Assembly (NCBI GenBank): GCA_004352715.1
Contig: SCFE01000040.1
Location: forward strand, 1,008,078-1,072,077
Origin: Hofstenia miamia
Lineage: Eukaryota; Xenacoelomorpha; Acoela
Length of the DNA: 64,000 nt
Direction: 5' to 3'
This document shows, piece after piece, positions 11,518-58,771 of this stretch. Positions within the stretch are counted from its first letter, which is position 1. Each line of letters starts with the position of its first letter. The position numbers were made by a program, and so were the translations under genes. Below the pieces are notes generated by a model. It had not been told where the DNA came from, searched no databases, and was given only the letters and a program-made list of their open reading frames with translations.

Positions 11518-12344
11518 TCACAAGTTCGATGATATCTGCTTCACTTGATTTGTATCATGCTGTATACCTGAAACAATTGAAACAATTGAGTTTCTGAAGT
11601 AGCTGGCTAGCTGCAAACATTTTTTCTCTGTTGCTTGAAAAACCCCATCAAGTATTTTCTTCTTTCGAATCTTGTTGAGACCATTTGATAGCCTTTTCGA
11701 AAAATTATTAATGCAATCATATTTCTGAATTATGTGCTGTGGACCATAAGGGTTCAGGGTAAGGAGAGCACTATATACATAACTATCACCATCTGAAATC
11801 AAATTTATATACCTTAGATTATGCACATTCACAGATCTTTCAAATATATGCCTTGCTGCTGCAACTACATCCATTATAGTTGATATCATATTCATGATTT
11901 CGGTAGTTTGCGTCACCTTTACATTTATTGCAGTATTTTGAGAGATCTCAAGATCAAGTACTTCACCAGTAGTAGCTGACATGACATAGACAACGCCGTA
12001 AAGTGTGGCCTCGCTTATGCAATTTCCCATCAAAAGTCACGGATAAGTTCAATGGATCACCTGAAACATCCCCTGTTTCTTCAGAGATTGAAGCATGCAG
12101 CCTAGCAGCAGCATTTTTGCTGTTTCCTGATGTCAAATCACAAGTTTTCATTAATGTGCTTCAGTGTATTGTTCCAGGCAGCATTGCTAAGAAGACTCGT
12201 TGTACCCACCACTTCTGAATACCTGACAGCATCATCATGAGTCCTGTCACAAAGAAGATTAGCAAGAACATCTTTAATGTTTATATCAGACAATCTTGAA
12301 TTTGGCAGCACATGATAGTTTGTGGGAGAAGAAAAAAATGACAT
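11518..12344 (-). pseudogene. Mutator-like (MULE) transposase relic
   Basis: Three overlapping minus-strand frames join into one decayed transposase. The first (12344 down to 12138) has DINIKDVLANLL, resembling the family's INxRxVxA segment. The second (to 11963) has LNLSVTFDGKLHKRGHT, the first catalytic Asp motif, normally S-x-DGTWxKRG. After a frameshift near 11990 the third reads LYGVVYVMSATTGEVLDLEI and later LRYINLISDGDSYVYSALL, the SxxGVVxVxSxxTGxVLD and YxGDGDSKxY motifs, where the second catalytic Asp resides, then CINNFSKRLSNGLNKIRK. The order and motifs match the Mutator-like transposases common in invertebrate genomes. Frameshifts make it non-functional. Terminal repeats were not established. 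Confidence 0.7.
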
Positions 12345-12605
12345 GCTTCGCAGACAATGTCAATTTTTACTGCATGACCACCGATGTTCGAGTAATTGAT
12401 TTTTACATCATCACAATCATATCAAGACTTCAGAATTTTATGAACTGTTTTTCTAGATAACAATGTGAGCTGTTTAGCTTGCTCGAAATCTTTTATTTTA
12501 AAATGAAGTATTAGCTAATGGGTTTGGTGTATTCTAATCTAGCAGCTAATCCTGAAAAATAGCTAGTCTGGCACGTTTCAGTCCCCAATGATACCGGATC
12601 AGTGA

Positions 12606-12606
<1 letters not shown>

Positions 12607-12640
<34 letters not shown>
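12607..12640. repeat. (TA)n microsatellite
   Basis: Uninterrupted TA dinucleotide run of about 34 bp right of the Mutator-like relic. Confidence 0.95.
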
Positions 12641-12641
<1 letters not shown>

Positions 12642-14300
12642 AAAAATGCAATTTTGAAAATGTCGATAAAATATGTATTTTATGAAAATAGTTTATATTA
12701 TGATTCTACTTTGGGAGTTGTTTAAATGATTTTGTAGAGACACATTTTCAGTGTTAAAATGAGCTACTTAGCAATTGTCAAAACATCATTTTGAAAACAT
12801 AGGCCTTTTTAAAAGTATGCAGATATCATAAAATTACGATATAGTCTATTTAGTTGATTATCATGATTATCAAGGCACGGCAAATATTGAGCTTGGAATT
12901 CATCACAATTAAAATTGGTCTGCTGTAATGAAAAGCCAATTTTGAAATTCAACACAAGCCATTTTAAAATTATGCTAAAACGCTGTTATTGAGTGCACAT
13001 ATAGGCCAATTTAGAAGCATAGTGAAAATAACCCAAAATATGATTTTTTAAAATGACCCATATTTAAATTATCTGGTCGGTGTATAACTATCAATAAACG
13101 ATTACTTGGCACATTTCTGGCCTATGTGACAAAAAACGTTTAAAAAAGTTGCATTGTAGGTTTATGGAATGAGCCCTATACTGAAAGCGTCTTGCCTGGA
13201 GTGGGCTGAGAAAAGTTAAAAATCTCGTGGGTGACCCATACGCTCCCATGGGCCTCATTAAAAAATATAGGTGCGCCGGGGGTGGGGCTGGATTTCAAAA
13301 ACTTTTACATAAAATTTTTTGTCTTATCTTAGTTTTATTAAATCATTCGAATAGCGAAGCCCATGATTTTTAATGAGCAAACGAATATTGACTGCTATTA
13401 CTAGAAATTGAAAGTTTTTTATAGTCAGTGCCTCTTACAAAATATATTAATGACACATAACAGCATTGCATTACATGAAGTGATTTTTTAACGATAAATT
13501 TTCACATATTTACTTGTTTTTAGAATATATAATAAACATTTATCGTTGTTATTATCGTTCAATGCAACAATTTATTAGATAGCTTAATAAAAAAAGTATA
13601 AAACATGAGTACAATTTCAAAAAATAAAATTACTTAAGGCCTTCGCTATAGTTTGACTGCTTTCATATTTACCATTATTTTTTATATGCAAATCAATTTC
13701 ATTGTGCGTATGTACTTATATATGATTGTGTTATTTTAGTATTAACCTGTGTGTTGTTTTTACAAATTAATTTATCTGTGTAAATAGCCTTGCATTTATG
13801 GAAATATTTATAATTAATGTAAATACTGAAATTTGTAAATTTACAAAGAAGGAGTGTAAAACTATTCACAAATAAATTATTTATGAGAAAAATGGTCACA
13901 GAAATGTAATCAACAAAAAGAATTAATAGGTTAACAATTGGAAAATTACTTACTATGGTTTGCATTCATAAGCCTTAACCTAGGCTAACTATGGGTATAC
14001 TTAAGCATTTGCTAGGAATTCTAATTCATTAGTTTCACAATTCTCTACTAAAATGATAAAATTATATTTGAAAACAACTGAAAGTTTGATATTCGTAAAA
14101 AGCAATTTATACATTTTTATATATGTAGCAAAACCGTATTTAGTAGAAAATAACAGACTGCTTATTGATTAAATTAATAAAAAATCCTATTTCCATATGT
14201 CATAAAATATCTGCTATTAAAACCGATTGAAAGCTTAACATCCAAACATGCAATGTAATTTTCTGACAAAATCCCTGTTAAAAAATTTATCAAACCATTC
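12641..14300. other. intergenic, no recognisable gene
   Basis: AT-rich region between the repeat cluster and the 3' end of the Eph gene. A short GC-rich patch at 13190-13300 contains CCCATGGG and a G-rich run and may be an end of an unidentified repeat. No coding signal. Confidence 0.4.
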
Positions 14301-14309
14301 CGCGGATTC

Positions 14310-14315
14310 TTTATT
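14310..14315 (-). terminator. candidate poly(A) signal of the Eph gene
   Basis: AATAAA on the minus strand, about 173 nt after the TGA stop (14488-14490). It is the nearest canonical signal I found downstream in the gene's orientation; the implied 3' UTR is short. Base composition makes chance matches likely. Confidence 0.35.
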
Positions 14316-14487
14316 CAATATGCATATATATATATATATATGCGTTCGAAAATTAATAAAGAACTTTGTTTCATTGATAAAACTAAAAAGTAAATAAATA
14401 ACTTTACTATTCTAACATTTAAATGATTTTTACAGAAATAAACAATGAATACTGCACTGATAATTATAATTAGACATAATATACTCT

Positions 14488-49133
<34,646 letters not shown>

Positions 49134-49154
49134 CCTTTCAGTCGTGATCGTATA

Positions 49155-49215
49155 ACTATTTTTAAGACTCTGATTTCGTGCTAGAGGGAGCTAAGCAAAT
49201 ATTGGCCAATCAGAG
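49155..49215 (-). promoter_or_regulatory. putative Eph proximal promoter with paired CCAAT boxes
   Basis: The 10-mer ATTGGCCAAT at 49201-49210 is a perfect palindrome holding CCAAT on both strands, about 70 nt upstream of the start codon. An AT-rich TTAAAAATAG element lies at about 49157-49166. Both are typical of proximal promoters, but the transcription start is not known. Confidence 0.3.
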
Positions 49216-49484
49216 AATTGCTGTCGAGAAATGTGAAAGCAATGAAACATGAAACCTGCAAAATACACAATTTAAAAAATAAATAAAACTAATTAATTTT
49301 TAAATTTGAAATCAAATTAAAATTGCTTACGAATCAAGAATGTCAGGAAATAAATATTCAACTTAACAAATATGTAATTTCTTTGTCTATGATAGTAAAA
49401 TTAATTCTTACATTATTTAACATGGCCAACACCTGAAAAAAATAACTGCAAATAATAATAATTATATATATATATATATATATA

Positions 49485-49699
49485 NNNNNNNNNNNNNNNN
49501 NNNNNNNNNNNNNNNNNNNNNNNNNNNNNNNNNNNNNNNNNNNNNNNNNNNNNNNNNNNNNNNNNNNNNNNNNNNNNNNNNNNNNNNNNNNNNNNNNNNN
49601 NNNNNNNNNNNNNNNNNNNNNNNNNNNNNNNNNNNNNNNNNNNNNNNNNNNNNNNNNNNNNNNNNNNNNNNNNNNNNNNNNNNNNNNNNNNNNNNNNNN
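49485..49699. other. assembly gap (215 N)
   Basis: Run of N after a TA microsatellite, about 350 bp upstream of the Eph start codon, at the left edge of the third transposon copy. Confidence 1.
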
Positions 49700-50670
49700 A
49701 AATTTGAAGTAACTGGAAGTGTGTTAAATGCTCCTAAAGAAGGTCGTCCAAGAACAGTCTGTTATAGTGGCAGCTGCATTTCTTCATTCTCCTAAAAATT
49801 CTATTCGGCAGGCGTCGAAGAAGCTGAACATTTCTCAAACCTCACTCCACCGTATCTTGCATGAAATAGGTCTAAAACCATACAGACCTCATCTTCTTCA
49901 TGCCCTAAATGAGGATGACCCGGCTAAGCGATTAGAATTTTGTAAGAATTTTGTACAATTTGGGAAGAATCACCAGATTTTCCAGATTGCATCTTATGGA
50001 GTGATGAAGCTTGCCTCAAACTGAATGGGCATACTAACAGACACAATTGTGTTTATTGGGACAATGAGAACCCCCATCGTATAATTGAAACGGAAGTCAA
50101 TGTTCTGTAGTGACAGTCTGGGCTGGAATTGACAACACTGGTCTAGTTGGCCCATTCTTTTTTGAAGGAACTGTTAATGGTGAACATTATCTTGATATGC
50201 TCAAGACTGAAGAATGAAGTGTTTCCTATTGTTAATGAGTTCCCCCATTTCGGTGATCTTCATTTTCAACAATATGGAGCACCTGCGCACTACCACCAAG
50301 ATGTTCGACAATGGCCTGATGAAACATTTCCGGGACGTTGGATTGGTCGTCGATACCAATCGAATGGCCAGCCAGATCCCCGGATCTGACTCCACCTGTT
50401 TTTTTTCTATGGGGAGTTCTAAAGAACGCGGTTTATGCTAAAAAGCCCAGAACAATTGATCAACTAAAACAAAGTATTCAGCACGAATGGAACCAAATTT
50501 CAAAGGAAACTTGGCAGAAAGTATGTCGCAGTTTTGTCAAAAGATGTAGTGATTGTATTAAAGTTCAAGGTAAACATTTTGAACATTTGTAAATACTAAA
50601 TATACCTATTAAATTGGTTGTTTTTGATGTACAATTTTTATTTAAGTTTGCGGTTCAGTTACTTTTGGAA

Positions 50671-50673
<3 letters not shown>
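49700..50673 (+). pseudogene. mariner-like transposase relic, copy 3 (Eph 5' flank)
   Basis: Matches copy 2 at a constant 3460-bp offset with no difference that I noticed, including both catalytic lesions (50273-50275 and 50398-50400) and frameshifts. Left terminal repeat lost in the gap. Confidence 0.85.
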
Positions 50674-50714
<41 letters not shown>

Positions 50715-51153
50715 TAATGCAAGGCTATTTAGTGTTTTTTATTTTTTTTTAGTTTAAAAAAAGAAATACTTGTTATCTAGAAAAAGGGAATTGACAGTAT
50801 AATTGCATTCCATTAAAGCTTTTTCTAAATGGAGTAGAAGAGGAAGGTGGAACTAGTAATTCGGCAAGATTCTTATCGAATTTTAAGTGGTGTAACTGAA
50901 AAAAATAGAATTTCTAAATTTTAATAAACTCATAAAGGCAATATCTTGAACGAAAAGCTAATATAAATGAATTTGTAAACATAACCAGTAACAATAATAC
51001 AGTACTGTTGTTCTCTAAGGTTTGTTGATATGGTTGGATGGCATGAGGTTAACTTAGTGAATGCATTAAAATCAGTCTTGACTACGAAATAGGTTCTGCA
51101 ATCAACTAACAAAAACTAGAGGTTTCCATAAACACGAATTGTATGTTGAAATT

Positions 51154-51191
<38 letters not shown>
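50674..51191. repeat. shared flank, copy 3, and (TA)n
   Basis: Third occurrence of the (TA)n plus 445-bp flank, ending in a TA run (about 51157-51191) followed by ACATGTA and then unique sequence. Confidence 0.9.
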
Positions 51192-51198
<7 letters not shown>

Positions 51199-52261
51199 AA
51201 AATTTCATAAATTTGGTGAAAAATCAGTAAGAAAAGAAAGCTAACCTAAATATATGCATACACAAAATTTTGGTCGTGTGGATCCATGGGGCTCCATAGG
51301 GTGGGGTGGGGTGAGGATCAAGATTTTCCCCATGGACAATCCTGGATATAAAATATTTTGAGGGTAATTTTGATGAATAAAGTTGAAAACCTCATGGGCT
51401 TACATGTGTGTATTGGTTCAATAGTCTTAAAAGTAATTATTTTTTCATCCTTGCTATTAAAATTGGATATGTCGAATATTTCAATAGGCTGACATTGCGT
51501 TATTAAAACATTTTAAGAAATTAGCTACTTGTTCTTTTGAGATTGTATATTTCCACAACTAAAATGCAATTGAATTACTTTGCGCTTGTCAAAAACGCAT
51601 TCATTTTCTTCCTATAATTTGCATAAGGACATTTTCCTCAATCAATTAGCAATTTCATATTACAGCATAATATGACAATTATTGTTGGAAATAAGTTGAT
51701 TCTTTTTTAAATAACAAGATAATATGTAATGAAATATATAATATATCATTTAATTGTTGCTAAGAAATTAACTGTAATCCATGTAGGATCTACTGAAATG
51801 TTTTTAATATATATATATATATATACACATACAAATATATATATACACATATATATATATATATATATAGACATTTTTCATTAACGTTATAATTTTTGAC
51901 TAAAGTCATAATACAATTTTAAGCACGTGGAGTAGAGCACAAACAAAAACAAACAGCCGTGTGCGATTTGTGATGTCAGCGGGAATTTATAAATAACTCA
52001 AATTAACAACAGTGGGCCTCTTAGTACAAAACCACTACTTAAATAAGCATTCAGTTCAAATCAACAATATTTTTCGATTATTTCGTGTCTACAAAATGCC
52101 AAAGTGGTCTTTCTTAAGAAATGGTTCTTATAGACTTTGAATCCGTAATACTGTATTAGCATTTTTCCAAATCATTTGGTTGTAATCAGTTCGATTATAG
52201 AAATACATTTCTAACAAAGAACATAAATTTGTATGTGTGTGTAAATACCTTAAAATAAAGA
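51192..52261. other. intergenic, microsatellites only
   Basis: AT-rich DNA with interrupted (TA)n runs at about 51808-51868. A G-rich patch at 51283-51320 (GGGGCTCCATAGGGTGGGG) is unexplained. Confidence 0.5.
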
Positions 52262-52625
52262 TGTGCATGGGCCGAAAATTTAGGCCCACGAAACTTTAGG
52301 TCCGAATCCGGCCTGGCCCATTTAATTTAATACAAACTCGGCCCATTTTAGGCCAATTTTCAAAATACTTGTCCAAAAAAATGTTCTTTATTTTTTGGTT
52401 TGCTCCACAACAATTTGGTCTGATAGAGATACTTCTAATAAAATCTAACCACTAAAATTGAAGATTCTAAATTGAAATTTAGAAAAGTATATGATATTAA
52501 TGTAAAATCTTCAAAATGGAATTTGTATTTTTCAACTTTATAATTTATAAAGTTTTTTAAAATTCGGATAATGTTTTGGCCCATCTTTTCGATTTCTTGG
52601 GCCCAAGCCCATTTTGAAATTTTAC
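52262..52625. repeat. dispersed GGCC-rich repeat, copy 2
   Basis: Starts GATGTGCATGGGCCG, has several GGCCC blocks, and shares its AT-rich centre with 19195-19525. It ends near TTGGGCCCAAGCCCA. Non-coding. Confidence 0.6.
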
Positions 52626-52780
52626 GTTAGTATAATATACATTACTAAGACTCAATTTATGCTTATCTATTTCAGTGTGTAGATCCCATAATGAACTTCT
52701 AACTACCCAACTTTGGTCTAGGAAACAGTAAATTTCAAGAAATTTTCTTCGCAAGAATTATATAATGGGATGCAATAGTG

Positions 52781-53044
52781 TTAATTAAAATATGCCCTGG
52801 TGGATTTGGGTCGGGTCTTTGTCCACCTCTCTGCACATATTATACAGGTTTCCGCAAGCTTAGCAGCATGGAAGTATAATGGTATTTTTTTGATATTAGC
52901 ACTAATTTGGAGCTTTTGTTCTACTAGTTCTTGACTATATTGATATATGATATTTGTAGAATTTACAAAGCAAAGTTTATGTCTACAATATGTTGATAGT
53001 GTAAGCGAAACTTTAATTTCAGACCACTTCCAACCTTGATTCAT
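52781..53044 (-). CDS. unrecognised open frame, possibly a gene fragment
   Basis: An 87-codon minus-strand frame with a fairly protein-like composition (three Trp, six Cys), containing HAAKLAETCIICAERW. I do not recognise the family, and I found no neighbouring exon with matching phase. It lies directly beside the GGCC-rich repeat and could be part of a larger mobile element or chance. Low confidence as a gene. Confidence 0.2.
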   Translation of the reverse strand: MNQGWKWSEIKVSLTLSTYCRHKLCFVNSTNIIYQYSQELVEQKLQISANIKKIPLYFHAAKLAETCIICAERWTKTRPKSTRAYFN

Positions 53045-53869
53045 TGTATGAACATTGAGAATAAAACTGTCTAACTTGACAATCGTCGATTATTGGAAAG
53101 CGAATTTTGGTGAAAGACTATTTTTCAGTACACCTATGAGCAATGAATGAATAAACTGAGAACTGAATGCCTGATTAAAACTTCATTGGTGGCTTGTATT
53201 TCCAATGAACATTTTTCTCTTATGCAATAACCTAAGATTGTTGCATTGAGCCTGTCCTCATTATTCTGTTCATGACTGTATATCCCATTAAGACACTTTA
53301 TACATAAGCTTTATAACTATTGGTTATTTAATAAAAAGGAGTGAGCTACTATAAGAATAAGATCCACTTATTGAACTCCCACTTTTGGAATATTTTGCAC
53401 ATAACAGTTAATGTTAAACTAACCCAGAACAAATTGAAAATTAAATGGACTCATTGTAAACCTGTCGTCAGTCACAGCGGCACTGATATAAAAGGGCGTT
53501 TGGCGGTACATGATCTTTACTAATTTCTTCTCGTCAATGAACTAGGATTACGCATGATGGCATTTAGTGCTTTTGTGGGTTAGTTTTTCTTGAGGAAATT
53601 ACTGAGAGGGATGCGACAATTAAATTAAAAGATTAGCAACTCATGTATACTGAAACGTCATCTTAAATTTCTAAACATTTATTATATTACTTTGGTGATT
53701 CCATTACAATTACGCTTCAAAAATATATTTAAAAGATGACACATTTATCGAGACTTTGATATATTTAGTTTGCTATTAGGTACATAGACATTGTAGTAAG
53801 ATAGAGCAGTGGCTATTAATGGACATTAATTTCAGTAGTAGTTTAAAAGTGTTTTCCTATATAGGTTAC

Positions 53870-54090
53870 CAGGGGCGTACGCAGGATTTTCTGACGGGGG
53901 GACATCGTCATTACCCCAAAATTTTTGAAAATATTGAGAAAATAGACCCTAAAAATGCATTTCACGATCCTAGATTTTAAATTTTTCAAATTTTTACGAA
54001 AAAATTTTTAATTTATCAAGTCAAAATCAAATTTGGAAACCTGACGGTGGGGGGACATTCTGCCATGTCCCCCCTCTGCGTACGCCACTG
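53870..54090. mobile_element. hAT-type MITE, best copy
   Basis: 221 bp. Terminal repeats CAGGGGCGTACGCAG and (reverse complement) CAGTGGCGTACGCAG match at 14 of 15 bases, and the element is flanked by a perfect 8-bp duplication TAGGTTAC (53862-53869 and 54091-54098). An 8-bp duplication and CAG-GGCG ends are hAT hallmarks. No coding capacity. Confidence 0.92.
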
Positions 54091-54098
54091 TAGGTTAC

Positions 54099-57000
54099 GT
54101 ATGTTAATTCTTGGCAACTAATAATTGCATTAGCAAGAAGCACTGTTTTTCACATTATATTTTTAGATTTTAAATAAAGTTTTTTGAAAATAATTGAGCC
54201 ATAGTCAGTAGGACTAATATTCGAACAACTATTTTCCCTCAAGTTTGTATTAGCTGCAAAGTATATATGGCCTCTAAGTAATTGATTGCGATACTAAAAA
54301 TGGCGTGTATTCAAAATCCATCATTGACCTAAATTATTAGAAGATACCAACATATAATGCTTAAAAATGTTGAACTCTTTTAGTGATTTAAATATGATGT
54401 TTGATTGCTCGTAAGAAATGCTACAACATTTTTGAATTAAGCTTTAAAATAGCAAGTGCATCCAATGTATATTTCTATTGCTGTAGCTCTGGCTCATGGA
54501 GAGTATTTTGTAAAATAATCCCGGTTTGAAAATTAGTCCGGGATTATGCAACCTAGGATTTTACATACAATAGTGACTAAAAGAGTTCATCCCCCGTGAT
54601 GAGCATTTTATAATGATAGGCTTTTTAAAATATTTTCTCTGCTAATTTCAAAGGTCCTGTAGTATTCTCATTTACATTAAGAAATACGAAACACTTGCTT
54701 AAGACAAATGTATTTGAATGCCAGGTGAAATGGTTGACGTTTCATTAAGAAAAAATATAAGGAAGAAGGTTTCCTCACAAATGTTCTTCTGCAATTAGTC
54801 AGATCTATACTATTGAAACCAGGGATATTTATATATAAGTCTCACAACCCTAGAACTGTATAAACTCAACGGGTTATTAACATTGTCTTGTCTATTTGCT
54901 TTTGATATTATACACAAATATAAAAGTAAATCTAGAAAATTAACTTCATCAATATGAAACTTCCAAATGTTTTCTCCGTTTAGTGAAAATACATCGCATT
55001 ATTCAAATCCAAGCATGGGCTTTGGTAATACATGTTTTTAATATTGAGAAAAGTAATATTTTTCTACTTGGATAGAATTCACACCGATGATATATCTTAT
55101 ATCGTTTTGTATAACTCAGCTCTGAATCAAAAAGAATTGGGTGGTAACTTTTTATGACTAGACCTTTATAAAAAGTAGATTTTCAAGTATTAATTCTAAA
55201 AATGCATAAGATCCTATTTCGATGGTTCAAATTTTGACAATCCTGGCTACATCTTCCAATGCCATGAATACTGCAATATTAATAAAGGCATTGATTGCTA
55301 ATTTAATCTGTTGACAAATTTAATCACAGGAATATTGCTTAGGTTTTCATTTTAAGATTTGGTCAAAAATGTCGCTATTATCATCTTTCTAAATGAAATT
55401 GAAAACAAATATAATCTTGTGATAGTATGTTTAAAATTTGCACTAATATCATTCGAAAGGTATCATTTCTAACGTCATTGACCTTACTCAAATGGTTGAA
55501 GAATCAAAAGGCAATATTTCACTTAAGAAATTAAAAGTAAAAACACATTACAGAGCATTTCAATTTACAATTAATTAAGAAATAATGAATAGAATTTGTA
55601 AATCGTGAAGCATGACATATGTGTTGGAGAGCATTTCTATTAAAGCTTATTGCAGTAGCTGAAGTAGTTGAAAATATTAACTATTTTTCTGTGAAAATTC
55701 CGAATTTGTTAAAAATATTTAAATTCGTTCCATAACTAATGCTCATTTAATTATAATGTTTCGAGAAATGGAAACAACGAAGAGCATTTTGGATAATTTT
55801 TTCATCTTTTGATATACATTTTCGTAATGCATCATTTGATTTACTATTCCGACAAAAATCCAATTTTTGTTTTCAAAAAGTTTGATTTTTGTTAAGCAAA
55901 ATGTTACAAGCCCCAATAATGGGTTAACACTGATTTCTTATCAGCCATTTGCTTACACATTGAAATTGAATATTAAGTGACGATTTTACAACTATATATG
56001 ATGACAATATGTAAATAAATCTGGCAAAACCGAAATGGGTTTACTATTTAAGAACTAAACAATTTTTAAAATGTTCTTTTGAAATGGAAAATATCATTTA
56101 ACTTAATGCTTAAATACTTGCTTATTGTTATTTTATAAGGTCAAAAAATATATTATTTTGAATATTCATTCTGCATGTAGTTGTATATTATAATTTCTAA
56201 AAATTAGAAATTTGATGAAAGGTTTTTCTATAGAGTTTTTTGTTTTATATTTTCTAGGAAAGACAAACTTCCAGAAATGCAAATATCAGTGCCACTAAAT
56301 TTTTACAAGCAAGATAGTTGCAAGGAATTCTGCTTGAGGCCGAATGTTTCAAAGGGTTTTACTGAAAAACATGTAATTCCTGAAGTGGGCCTAATGGTGA
56401 TAACTCTGAACTATTGATGTTTCTCTCTTTCTTTATATATATATATATATATATAAAGTCTATATACATATGTATCTCACTAAATGCAAATTAAAATCTT
56501 TCGCATGACTGTGTTTCCAAACATAAAGCCTTGAAATCATGGTAGGATAGTGACACTTTATAGTACCTATCTCCATGTTATATATATTAAAAATATTTAT
56601 GTTCGAGTGAATAATGCCGGAATAATTGCAAAAAATTAGATATCGTGCAAATTTGATGTCGTGGTTTATCAGTTTCTTGGAATAGAAAACACACAAACGA
56701 AATAATTGAATTGCGATTGTTATAAAATTGTTGTACGTGTTGTATATGCGTAGAATTTTTCCAGTCTAAAACAATCTCACCGATGTTGCTTAAAATGAGG
56801 CCCATCCGGGGATAGAGGACTAAATTTGTTTAACACACATTGTGTCACCTATATAATTAGTGTTAACTTTTGAAATTTATTGAACATTGCTTGCTGTTTA
56901 TTTCCATACGGATGTAACAGTTTAGTTAACATAAAGTTATTTGTATAGATTTCGTGTCCGAATGTGCATTCAGTTATACAAAAATAAATTTTAGAGCTTT

Positions 57001-57395
57001 ACAACAAAGGTCACAAAATAGGAGGTATAAATAATCTCCAATTTACAGGCCGTTAGTTTGCTATTGTTACTATGTAAACACTCGCGTTTAGAAAGAAAAA
57101 CTAGTTGAATGAATAATTGAATTAGCTAGAAACTTGTGTTTCTCTTCAATTCATAGGTAATTGATAGCAATCAATTTTCTATGCATTAACAAATTACATT
57201 TAGCATTAAATTGCAAATTGATATTGTCGATTGGTTTTCAATTAGCAACAAAATATATTTCACATTCAGATTATAGGAACTGCGCTTAAAAGTTAAATCA
57301 TGAAAGTCATTATTTCCTGCTTTGCAAATATATATCAAACAATTATAACAATAACTGCAATCAGCAAATGCATAAAACGATATAGCATATGTAAT
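54099..57395. other. intergenic, no recognisable gene
   Basis: AT-rich DNA. A small hairpin AATCCCGG/CCGGGATT lies at about 54516-54545 and a TA run at about 56436-56455. The minus-strand frames around 56460-56805 have no recognisable domain. Confidence 0.45.
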
Positions 57396-57399
57396 GTGT

Positions 57400-57605
57400 A
57401 CTCAATAAAAAATTGAGCCCTCGTTAGTCGCGATGTATGCATTTACACGATGTTATCCATGCTCCCGTTGTAACTGTGTGATAACACTTTTAGGATTGCA
57501 CTAATTAGGTTCTGTTTGTTGTGGCACTCTAGTTTATTGATTTTCCTTTTCCAAGCCACCGAAATGTTCTCAATTGGCGAAAAATTAGGTGTACTTCCAG
57601 ACCCT
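57400..57605 (-). pseudogene. Tc1-like transposase C-terminal relic
   Basis: The minus strand reads GSTPNFSPIENISVAWKRKI, corresponding to the Tc1 SPDLNPIENxWxxLKRxV motif with the third catalytic residue Glu, then SAILKVLSHSYNGSMDNIV before a stop. The upstream part would lie in the TA run and the N gap (57759-57915). Confidence 0.6.
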
Positions 57606-57758
57606 ATTATATATATATATATATATATATATATCCAGTGAAAAATTTATGTGGGCAAGCATATATTTAGGCTATCCATATTTGAGTACAACCTAAAAAC
57701 CTAATGTGGTGCAGCTTTGCTTTAAAATCGCTGTGCAAAACGGTTGAATTTTAGATCC

Positions 57759-57915
57759 NNNNNNNNNNNNNNNNNNNNNNNNNNNNNNNNNNNNNNNNNN
57801 NNNNNNNNNNNNNNNNNNNNNNNNNNNNNNNNNNNNNNNNNNNNNNNNNNNNNNNNNNNNNNNNNNNNNNNNNNNNNNNNNNNNNNNNNNNNNNNNNNNN
57901 NNNNNNNNNNNNNNN
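57759..57915. other. assembly gap (157 N)
   Basis: Run of N; open frames computed across it are meaningless. Confidence 1.
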
Positions 57916-58771
57916 CTCCCCCCCAATAGCAACGAAGGTTTGTTCTCAAAATCGCGGTAATTAAGCGAATCCTTTGGTGCCAAATATAATGCTATTTACA
58001 TTTTTGCGTCACTTCCAGCAAATCGATAAAATTAAGTTTTACCGTACAATTACATAATTACAAGTGACGAACATTTTAAATATTATTTAAGTTCAGTATA
58101 ACACTGAACATACAAGTGAGATATTTTAGATCCAAACTTTCACCTAAATTCACATCAAGTGATACGTAATAATTTATTTCAGTTCACGCTGTTCCTTCAA
58201 AGTTAAATAAAGTGTGATTGCCAAAATCTCTCCCCATTTACTGTCTATTCAAAATACTTTATCAAATAGTTTTGATCAATTATTTTTCTTCTTTGATTTC
58301 ATGTCTTTGATTTCAAACGATTTGTTGAAGGTGGTCGTTTTAAATGCCAACAAAAATATTATTCAAAATTTTAATATTTCTTTAAATATTTTCGTTTTCT
58401 CTGAATTGTCACAGTCCTCACAATTCAGACGTTAACTGAAAACTTGTGGCTTTAAACAAACTTGTTTCGTAAAGATAACTTATTTTTATTTAGGAAAAAC
58501 TGAGCAGTAAGACTTTTAACAAACTTAACAGAATAGAATATTTTAAAAATTCTGGTTTGTTATCTATAGTTTGTTGTAAAAAATGTTAGAAAATATCCTT
58601 CATAAATCGAGAAACCGGCAAATTCAATTTATGGGATTCCACGGGGTCATTCGATGAATATTTGGAATTTTTGTTAAAAGATGCAATTGTTTATAAATGG
58701 AATTGATTAAAACGTAAGAAACTCATATTTGCTTCAATTCAATTTACGACTCGCTTCTTTCCTTTATGCCA
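57916..58771. other. intergenic, no recognisable gene
   Basis: AT-rich, no domain in the short open frames. Confidence 0.45.

Noticed and set aside
57693-57983. Open frames of 61-96 codons across the gap
   Set aside because: Most of their length is N.
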